From: an uncultured Thermomicrobiales bacterium
GTDB lineage: Bacteria > Chloroflexota > Chloroflexia > Thermomicrobiales > UBA6265
Length of the DNA stretch: 33,976 bases
Reading direction: 5' to 3'
Assembly (NCBI GenBank): GCA_902806405.1
Contig: CADCWL010000069.1
Coordinates: 1-33,976 of the forward strand
Positions 15,538-21,236 of the stretch are shown here, in pieces (the first letter of the stretch is position 1; each line of letters begins with the position of its first letter). The position numbers and the translations under genes were made by a program. The notes beneath the pieces are model-generated. The model was not told where the DNA came from and made no database searches. It saw only the letters and a list, made by a program, of their open reading frames with translations.

Positions 15538-16440
15538 TCACGGCTCGGTCGCCGCCGGGGTGGCCTGTTCCGAGGCGCCGGTCGGGGTCGAGGCCGGGCC
15601 CCGGCGAGCCTGGTCGATGAGCGGTTTCGCCAGGTTCACGGGCCGGAGCAGGTTGAGGGTGCCGCCGAACGGGAGGCATACGTCTGGGGAGCCGTCGCCG
15701 TCCGTGTCCAGGGGCTGGCAGCGGAGGGTGCCGGCGCGGGTCGGGACGCCAATCAGTTCCCCGTCGGCGTCGACCGCTGTCCCCCCGCTGTTGCCGGACG
15801 AGACCGAGGCGCCGGTCCGCAGCCAGACGCGCGCGCCGGTCTCCGCGTCGACCTCGAAGCCGCTGATCGCCCCTCGCGTGTACTGCAGCGTGTTGCCGGC
15901 GAGCGCCGGGTAGCCGAGGACGTTGACCTCGTCGCCGCGGTCGACCGCGGCCGAATCCCCGAGGGGGATGTGGGGCAGGTCGAGGGCCGAGGCGTCGACC
16001 GGATCGATGGTCGCCCAGTGGGCGCTGACGCGGAGCACGGCGAGGTCGGCCTCGGGCCAGGCGGCGACGAGGTCGGCCCAGTAGCGGACCTGGGGCGGGC
16101 CGTCGCCGGTCGTGAAGGCGACGGCGTACTTGTCCTCCACGATGGTCAGCCCGATGCTCTCCGCGATCCGTTGCGAGTCGACGACGTGGTGGTTCGTGAG
16201 GATCAGGCCGTCCGGCGAGACGACCGTGCCGCTCCCGGTCCCCACGCTGACGTACCCCTCCACCCCGTCCCGGCCGGTCCGCGCGACCGGCGCGGGGACC
16301 CCGATCTGGACCGTCGCCGCCTCGGCGCGTCGGAGCACCGCGGGGTCGAGCTCGGCCCCGACCACGGGCCGCGGCATGGCGGCCGCGAGCACCAGCGAAG
16401 CCATGGCAAGAAGCTTGGGCCTCATCGAAACTCCGGGCAT
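15538..16440 (-). CDS. Exported trypsin-like serine protease without PDZ
   Basis: The mature part after a signal peptide (LLAMASLVLAAAMPRPVVGA) is a chymotrypsin-fold domain. The triad is His85 (LTNHHVVD), Asp132 (EADLAVLRV) and Ser218 (SVSSGNSGGTA). No PDZ domain follows; the last residues are Pro/Thr-rich and variable. An inserted DTDGDGSPD loop near the C-terminus is a possible calcium-binding turn. Two ATG codons fit, at 16440 (GGGAG upstream) and at 16425 (GGAG 5 nt upstream); the first is used. The 150 bp to the receiver gene hold no other gene. It is the second such protease in the window and lacks the regulatory domain of the first. Confidence 0.85.
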   Translation of the reverse strand: MPGVSMRPKLLAMASLVLAAAMPRPVVGAELDPAVLRRAEAATVQIGVPAPVARTGRDGVEGYVSVGTGSGTVVSPDGLILTNHHVVDSQRIAESIGLTIVEDKYAVAFTTGDGPPQVRYWADLVAAWPEADLAVLRVSAHWATIDPVDASALDLPHIPLGDSAAVDRGDEVNVLGYPALAGNTLQYTRGAISGFEVDAETGARVWLRTGASVSSGNSGGTAVDADGELIGVPTRAGTLRCQPLDTDGDGSPDVCLPFGGTLNLLRPVNLAKPLIDQARRGPASTPTGASEQATPAATEP

Positions 16441-16590
16441 CGACCGTCTCTCCCTGCGCGAGCCGACCGCGCACCCCCGTCGCTGCCTGGAGCGTCCGAG
16501 CACGAAGGGCAGCATCGGTGGGCACCCCCAACCACCGCGATGCGGACCATCCCCGCCCAGCCGTCGAGAAACGTGGCCGTCCATGCTTAC

Positions 16591-16992
16591 CTACTGGGTA
16601 GCCGACAACCGACCCAGTCGGTCGGCGACGACTCGGAGCAGATCGTCGACGTCGAACGGCTTCGGGACGAAGCCGTAGCCCCGCTCCTCGAAGTCGGTAG
16701 CCGCGGCGAGGACGACATTCGTGGCGCCAGAGCAGACGACGACCGAGATCTCCGCCGCGTGGCGATCCCGCTCCATCGCAAGCAGAAGCCGCCACTCGGG
16801 GCCGTCGCTCCCGTGGCCGGGGTCGAGGACGACGAGGTCGGCCCCGGACCGCTCGATGTCGCGCGGATTCGTGGGGGCTCCGGCAGCGACCGAGACCCGG
16901 TAGCCGGCCTCCTCGAGAACCTCCTGGATGAGGGCTCGAATCGACGGATCCCCGTCCAGGACCAGGACGTGTGGCGAATACTGCCGGTTCAC
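16591..16992 (-). CDS. Single-domain response regulator (CheY-like receiver)
   Basis: A 133-residue receiver domain with no output domain. The acidic pocket is in VLVLDGDPS, the phospho-acceptor Asp in DLVVLDPGHG, Ser replaces the usual Thr in VVVCSGA, and the Lys is in VPKPFD. The pocket is therefore complete and phosphorylation is possible. No kinase is adjacent; the nearest is the hybrid-sensor-like kinase at 21227. GTG start with GAGGT about 7 nt upstream. The 10-mer ATGCTTACCT occurs at both ends of the gene (16583 and 16994), carrying the AGGT ribosome-binding motif on the minus strand. Confidence 0.88.
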   Translation of the reverse strand: MNRQYSPHVLVLDGDPSIRALIQEVLEEAGYRVSVAAGAPTNPRDIERSGADLVVLDPGHGSDGPEWRLLLAMERDRHAAEISVVVCSGATNVVLAAATDFEERGYGFVPKPFDVDDLLRVVADRLGRLSATQ

Positions 16993-17125
16993 TATGCTTA
17001 CCTCATCGCTCGGCGTGCTCGGGAGCCAGTCCTGTCGAGACCAGGCGACCGAGGCGGTGGCCCAAGGATGGATGAGTGCCCCGTGGTCGTCGGCTCACGA
17101 GAGGGGTCTCATTGCGTCGGTGACG

Positions 17126-17890
17126 TCATGACTTCCCGGTGTCGGCCGCGACCTCCTCGCTGATCCGGACCTCCTCGCGGCGGGCGGTTCCGGTAACCCG
17201 CTCGGTCCGCTCGACCTGCTCTTTGGTGAGCTCGACCTCCTCGGCGACGCGGACCCTTCTCTGGAGCTCGACCGCCTCGCCCCGGAGCGGCACCTCGGCG
17301 ACCGGCCCTGCTTCGAGCACGGCGTCGGCGGCCCCGGCAGGCCGGTCGACCGGGCGGCGCGCGACGCGGACGCGCTCCTCCATCACCGGCACCTCGATCG
17401 TCCGTTCGTGGACGATCACCTCCTTCTCCACCCGGACCTCGCCCACCTCGCGTTGGCGCGTGACGGCGGTCAGGTTCTCCTCGTGGACCGGCACCCGGAT
17501 CTTCTCCGCCCCGTCGACATGGGTGTCCGGGTTGTCCGTCAGGTGCCGGAACGGGGCGTCGACCTCCATCAGCGTCGCCCGGCCGGCGCCCGTGGTCCCG
17601 AAGGGCCCGCCCCCCGTCGCGACGGCGGTGGCGTCGGGGTGGGCCCCCGGCGGCGCGGTGTCCCACGCCTGATTGAGCGCCTGGTCCTTGGTGACGTTGA
17701 GGTAGACCTTGCCGTCCGCGACGCGGGTAACAGCCTCGGTCGGAACGTAGTAGTCGGTCGGGAAAAAGACCCCCTTCTCGACGATGACGTAGGTCGGCTG
17801 GATCGCGATGACCGACCCCACCTTCTCGCCGTCCAATCCGTAGACATCGGTGCCCTTGGTGATCCTGTCCAGCATGCCTATACCGTTCAT
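17126..17890 (-). CDS. PRC-barrel plus YsnF/DUF2382 stress protein
   Basis: A 254-residue protein. The PRC-barrel spans about residues 8-75 (KGTDVYGLDGEKVGSVIAIQ, DYYVPTEAVTRVADGKVYLN). A flexible linker with PDATAVATGGG follows. From about 125 on there is a charged, repetitive YsnF-type region (EEKIRVPVHEENLTAVTRQR-like start, VEKEVIVHERTIEVPVMEER, VELTKEQVERTERVTGTARR). YsnF/AvaK proteins are stress-induced in several phyla; activity is unknown. The ATG at 17890 follows GAGGAGGC. It is the third PRC-barrel gene in the window, but without a repeat array upstream. Confidence 0.85.
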   Translation of the reverse strand: MNGIGMLDRITKGTDVYGLDGEKVGSVIAIQPTYVIVEKGVFFPTDYYVPTEAVTRVADGKVYLNVTKDQALNQAWDTAPPGAHPDATAVATGGGPFGTTGAGRATLMEVDAPFRHLTDNPDTHVDGAEKIRVPVHEENLTAVTRQREVGEVRVEKEVIVHERTIEVPVMEERVRVARRPVDRPAGAADAVLEAGPVAEVPLRGEAVELQRRVRVAEEVELTKEQVERTERVTGTARREEVRISEEVAADTGKS

Positions 17891-17949
17891 CGACCTTGCC
17901 TCCTCGGGTGGATCCGCCTTCGCCCAACTTCGGGGATGGGGCAGCACGG

Positions 17950-18191
17950 CTACGAGGTTGGTGTCGCGGTCGGGTCGTTCGCCGGGCGATCACCGCGACG
18001 CGTGCCCAAGCCCTGAAATAGGTAGACGGTGGCCCCGGTGGTGACCGTCGCGGGCAACTCCCCGATCTCGGCCTCGTCGTCGCCGACGCCCTCCTGCAAG
18101 AGGCCACCGGGGGTCGCCGTCAAGCTCAGCCCGAGCCCGAGGATCGGGGGGCGGGCCGTCGGGTACGGGGTCGGGTCTTGGTTTTCTCCAT
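17950..18191 (-). pseudogene. Small secreted two-Cys-family-like gene, frameshifted at a G6/C6 run
   Basis: AAGGAG precedes an ATG (MEKTKTRPRTRRPAP). The frame then fails, while the -1 frame reads ILGLGLSLTATPGG and on through EIGELPATVTTGATVYLFQG to a TAG. Adding one base to the six-base homopolymer at 18146-18151 joins both parts into an 81-residue secreted protein. Its TTGATVYLFQGLGTRRGDRP matches TTGVDVYLFQNLQTARVNRM in the neighbouring gene at 18320. The homopolymer could be a slippage (phase-variation) site, a decay event or a sequencing indel. Confidence 0.6.
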
Positions 18192-18319
18192 CGGTCGCTC
18201 CTTCGCTTCATCGCTGCCGCGCAACGTCGAGCGTTTGGCCGGAGAAGCGACTCCGGGGCGGTCGAAGGCGCGGCCGGTGGGCGGACACTCCGTCCGCCCA
18301 CCGGGAGAGGGCCGTTCGC

Positions 18320-19717
18320 CTACTCGACGGTCAGATCGTCGGTGGCGACCTCTTGGCCGTCCTCGAGCACCGCGTAGCCGTAGGTCCCTGGTTCGTCGAC
18401 CGTGACCTCGAGCTCGTCGCCTGGGGCCACCGTCTCCTCGATGCCGAGCTCCTCGATCACGAAGGTGCGCTCGGCGTCGGCGTTGTTGGCGAGCGTCAGC
18501 GGCTCGCCGGCGGCCACCGTCTTTGTGGCGGGCGCGCCCAGGTCGATCACGCCTTCGGCGACCTCCGCCCCTCCGGCGCGAGCCGCCGCGGTGGCGGTCG
18601 GGGCGGGCACGACCTCGGTCTCCGTGACCACGGCGCTGGGCACCGGGCTCGGCGTCGGGGTCGGCGGAACCGGCGTCGGGGTGGGGGTGCCCTGGGCCAT
18701 CCGGTTCACGCGCGCCGTCTGCAGGTTCTGGAACAGGTAGACGTCGACGCCGGTGGTGTTCTCGCCGAAGACCGGCACGTTGCCGGTGTCGCGCTGGAAG
18801 AGGGCAAAGCCGTAGACGCCCGAGCCGTTGGCCGGCCGGATACCGATCACGACGTCGCTCTCATCCTCCCAGGCGGGGGCGGTCAACTCGCCGCAGGCGA
18901 CGATGTTGCCGAAGTTCTCCGAGCTTTCGTGGACGGCGATCAGGCCGACGTTGTCGAGGGCGTCGTCGTCTTCTTCCTCGTCCTCCCGGGCCTCTTCTTC
19001 GGCGAAGAGCTCCTCGAAGGTGGCGTCGACTTCCTCCTCGGCGGTGTAGACGGTCGGCAGGTCGATCAGCACGATCGCCGCGTCCGCGTCGACGCCGGCC
19101 ATCGGCGCGACCTCGGCCTCGTCGAGCGCCCCGTCCTCGTTCTCGTCGAAGCCGGCGTCGAGGACGTCGTCCCCGTCGAGGTCCTCGTCGGCGTCGAGGA
19201 CGCCGTCGTCGTTCAGGTCCTCGTCGAGGTAGTTCTCCTCGTCGACGTCGAGGGTGCCGTCGTCGTCGAGGTCGCCGTCGATGGCCTCGCCCTCGTCGAA
19301 GTCGCCGTCCGCGTCCCGGTCGATGCCGGCGTCGAGCACGCCGTCCTCGTCGAGATCCTCCTCCTCGTCGAGGGTGCCGTCGTTGTCGAGGTCCTCGTCG
19401 ATCAGGCGGGGGCTCACGCCGGGCACCCGGACATCGGCCGGCACGTCCTCGTCGAGGGCGTCGCGGACGAAGTCGTCGTAGACCTCGGTGTACCGCTCCG
19501 GCTCGAGTTGCCCGATCTCGAACTCGGGTTCGACCACCGGTCTGGCGCAACTGCCGTCGTGGAGGGCGACCGGCGCCCCGTTCAGGTCAATGCGGGGAGT
19601 GGGCGTGCCCTGTTGCGCCGCGACGGGCGCGACCGCCGCGCCGGCCAAACCGAGCGACAAAGCCAGCACGCCGACGGGGCGAAGCCACGGTGTCCTTCGG
19701 TCCTCTAAGAAGTCCAT
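18320..19717 (-). CDS. Secreted two-Cys family protein with EF-hand-like acidic repeats
   Basis: A 465-residue exported protein with a signal peptide (WLRPVGVLALSLGLAGAAVA). The first family Cys is in HDGSCARP, followed by EPEFEIGQL. Residues 107-202 are an acidic insertion with seven calcium-loop-like units (DLDNDGTLDEEE, DRDADGDFDEGE, DLDDDGTLDVDE and others). A coiled acidic stretch and the second family Cys (IVACGEL) follow, then VVIGIRPANGSGVYGFALF and VDVYLFQ. A Pro/Thr linker leads to a C-terminal beta-sandwich (LTLANNADAERTFVIEELG, TYGYAVLEDG) like a cupredoxin shell without copper ligands. AGGAGG lies 6 nt before the ATG. Calcium binding is inferred from the D-x-D-x-D-G pattern. Confidence 0.75.
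   Translation of the reverse strand: MDFLEDRRTPWLRPVGVLALSLGLAGAAVAPVAAQQGTPTPRIDLNGAPVALHDGSCARPVVEPEFEIGQLEPERYTEVYDDFVRDALDEDVPADVRVPGVSPRLIDEDLDNDGTLDEEEDLDEDGVLDAGIDRDADGDFDEGEAIDGDLDDDGTLDVDEENYLDEDLNDDGVLDADEDLDGDDVLDAGFDENEDGALDEAEVAPMAGVDADAAIVLIDLPTVYTAEEEVDATFEELFAEEEAREDEEEDDDALDNVGLIAVHESSENFGNIVACGELTAPAWEDESDVVIGIRPANGSGVYGFALFQRDTGNVPVFGENTTGVDVYLFQNLQTARVNRMAQGTPTPTPVPPTPTPSPVPSAVVTETEVVPAPTATAAARAGGAEVAEGVIDLGAPATKTVAAGEPLTLANNADAERTFVIEELGIEETVAPGDELEVTVDEPGTYGYAVLEDGQEVATDDLTVE
19112..19399 (-). repeat. Tandem acidic EF-hand-like coding repeats
   Basis: About 96 codons encode seven D-x-D-x-D-G-like loops. A unit of about 40 residues (DEDLDNDGTLDEEEDLDEDG and onward) recurs as DEDLNDDGVLDADEDLDGDD and onward, so the block grew by duplication of roughly 120 bp. 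Confidence 0.7.
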
Positions 19718-19779
19718 CGAGTCCTCCTCTGAAACAACCCTCCGCGACCGCCGTCCGAGGGGAGATCGGGGGTTTACGG

Positions 19780-19796
19780 CCGGCCGCTTCGGCCGG
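19780..19796 (-). terminator. Hairpin between the 84-residue gene and the EF-hand-like gene
   Basis: CCGGCCG and CGGCCGG pair around a 3-nt loop, about 50 nt after the stop of the array-C target gene. There is no U-tract; moderate support. Confidence 0.35.
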
Positions 19797-19846
19797 TTCT
19801 CTGCGGCCGAGCGGGCGGAGCCCGTGGGCTCGATGGGTCGCGAGGG

Positions 19847-20101
19847 CTAACCATCAACGTGCCCCCCGCCCGACCGCCCGGCGGCGCGGCGCAGGCCGGC
19901 CTCGATCGCCGCGATGGGGTCGGAATAGTGCTCCACCGTTCGCTCCTTCGGGTCGTCGCACCACGTGTAGAACTCCGCGTTCCGCGGCGCCGCGGCGACG
20001 TAGACGCGGCATCGCTCGCCCTTGAGCTCCACCCAACGGCCGGAGATGCCGACGCGTCCTTCGAGACCCAGGGTTCGGAGTGCCTCCACCAGTCGCGTCA
20101 T
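19847..20101 (-). CDS. Small conserved-looking protein, array-C target (84 aa)
   Basis: Starts MTRLVEALRTLGLEGRVGIS and continues with a beta-like core (RWVELKGERCRVYVAAAP), FYTWCDDPKERTVEHYSDPI and a C-terminal helix (AAIEAGLRRAAG). There is no signal peptide or membrane segment. Two Cys residues and the YTWCDDP motif could be functional, but I recognise no family. GGGAGGGGC lies just before the ATG. A dedicated array-type promoter 43 nt upstream of the ATG makes it a likely real gene and a regulon member. Confidence 0.65.
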   Translation of the reverse strand: MTRLVEALRTLGLEGRVGISGRWVELKGERCRVYVAAAPRNAEFYTWCDDPKERTVEHYSDPIAAIEAGLRRAAGRSGGGHVDG

Positions 20102-20150
20102 TGCCCCTCCCCCGGTGCCTCGTCGAGACCCGCACCGACGGACTCCTTGA

Positions 20151-20226
20151 AGGCTAGGGGGCGAGCGTGAACCCACTGGTGAGCGGAGGTGAATTAACCG
20201 GTGACCGAAGATGAACAGCGGTGAAT
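20151..20226 (-). promoter_or_regulatory. Array C: most complete six-unit GTTCAC operator plus -10
   Basis: Plus-strand units are GTGAAC 20167, GTGAGC 20179, GTGAAT 20189, GTGACC 20201, ATGAAC 20211 and GTGAAT 20221: all six present at offsets 0/12/22/34/44/54. TAGCCT (20156 to 20151, minus strand) is the -10, exactly 10 nt away. Transcription leads to the 84-residue gene. The array lies just beyond the end of the response-regulator operon. Confidence 0.88.
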
Positions 20227-20227
20227 T

Positions 20228-20252
20228 GGGCCCGCGGGAGTCCCGCGGGCCC
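20228..20252 (-). terminator. Perfect 12-bp hairpin directly behind array C
   Basis: GGGCCCGCGGGA and TCCCGCGGGCCC flank a single G. The hairpin begins 2 bp after the last array unit. It would end transcripts from the kinase/regulator operon before the array-C promoter. Confidence 0.55.
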
Positions 20253-20540
20253 GCGCTGTCGGGCGCGCCGGTGCCTTCAGATGGGGCCGAGTCAGGGCGT
20301 CCGGGGACGCGACGACCCGGGAGTCGGCACCCGTCGGTGGTCGCTGCCCCGTTGCCGCGATTGCCCACGGATACGACGCGGATCGAAAGCCCCGGTGACT
20401 CCGGGGGACTGCCGGGGCGACGGAGGTTTTCGGTCCCGGTCGGTGTGCACGGCGCGAGGAGAAACGTCGTCCCGAGCCGAGCCACCCGTGGGCTGCGGGC
20501 GGTCGGTTGGGACGCGCTCCGGCGGGCCGGGTTGGGGAAC
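20253..20540. other. Non-coding stretch after the response-regulator gene
   Basis: No frame here looks coding on either strand. A weaker inverted repeat (GCCCCGG 20389-20395 with CCGGGGC 20412-20418) could act as a terminator for the regulator operon. Nothing else is recognised. Confidence 0.5.
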
Positions 20541-21236
20541 TCAGCGCGCGGCGGTGAAGCGGTAGCCGACGCCCCAATCGGTCTGTATGTACCGGGGTTG
20601 GGTGGCCTCGTCGCCCAGTTTCTGGCGCAGTCGGCGCACGAAGACCTTCAGGTAGTTCGGGTCGGCCTGCCACTCGGGTCCCCAGACCCGATCCAGCAGG
20701 ACGCGGTGCGGCACGGTCGCGCCGGCGTGGCGGACCAGCTCCTCCAGCAGGCGGTACTCGGTCGTGGTCAGGCGGACGACCTCGCCCCCGAGCCGCACCT
20801 CGCGGGCGGCGAAGTCGACCGACAGGTCACCGCTGGTGAAGCCCGGGCCGGGCTCGTGCCGGGGGCCGGCAGCGCGCCGGACGATCGACCGCAGCCGGGC
20901 CAGCAGCTCGAGGTGATCGAACGGTTTGGTCAGGTAGTCGTCAGCGCCGAGGTCCAGCGCGCGGACTTTATCGATCGTCGCGTCGTGCACCGTCAGCATC
21001 AAGACCGGCACCAGGGAGGTCTCGCGGATGCGGCGCAGGACGACGAAGCCATCCGGTGGCGGCATGGCCACGTCCAAGATCACCAGATCGGGCGGGGCCT
21101 CCGCGAAGCGCAGCAGCGCCTCCTTGCCGCTCGCCGCAATCGTTACCTCGCTACCCGGCCACGTCATGCGGACGCCGAAGGCGACGACCTCCGCGACCTC
21201 CGGGGCGTCCTCGGCGATGAGCACCTTCAGGGGCAT
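20541..21236 (-). CDS. OmpR/PhoB-family response regulator
   Basis: A 231-residue regulator. The receiver domain has the acidic pair in LIAEDAPE, phospho-acceptor Asp55 (VILDVAMPPPDG), Thr in MLTVHD and Lys104 (TKPFDH). A winged-helix DNA-binding domain follows from about 130 (FTSGDLSVDFAAREVRLGGE, LTTTEYRLLEELVRHAG, VFVRRLRQKLGD, IQTDWGVGYRF). This architecture binds tandem direct repeats spaced near one helical turn, which is what arrays A-D offer. The ATG overlaps the end of the kinase gene by 10 nt, so the two are translationally coupled and surely partners. It is a good candidate for the array-binding protein, but that is inference; KdpE- or PhoB-like paralogues elsewhere could do it. 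Confidence 0.93.
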   Translation of the reverse strand: MPLKVLIAEDAPEVAEVVAFGVRMTWPGSEVTIAASGKEALLRFAEAPPDLVILDVAMPPPDGFVVLRRIRETSLVPVLMLTVHDATIDKVRALDLGADDYLTKPFDHLELLARLRSIVRRAAGPRHEPGPGFTSGDLSVDFAAREVRLGGEVVRLTTTEYRLLEELVRHAGATVPHRVLLDRVWGPEWQADPNYLKVFVRRLRQKLGDEATQPRYIQTDWGVGYRFTAAR

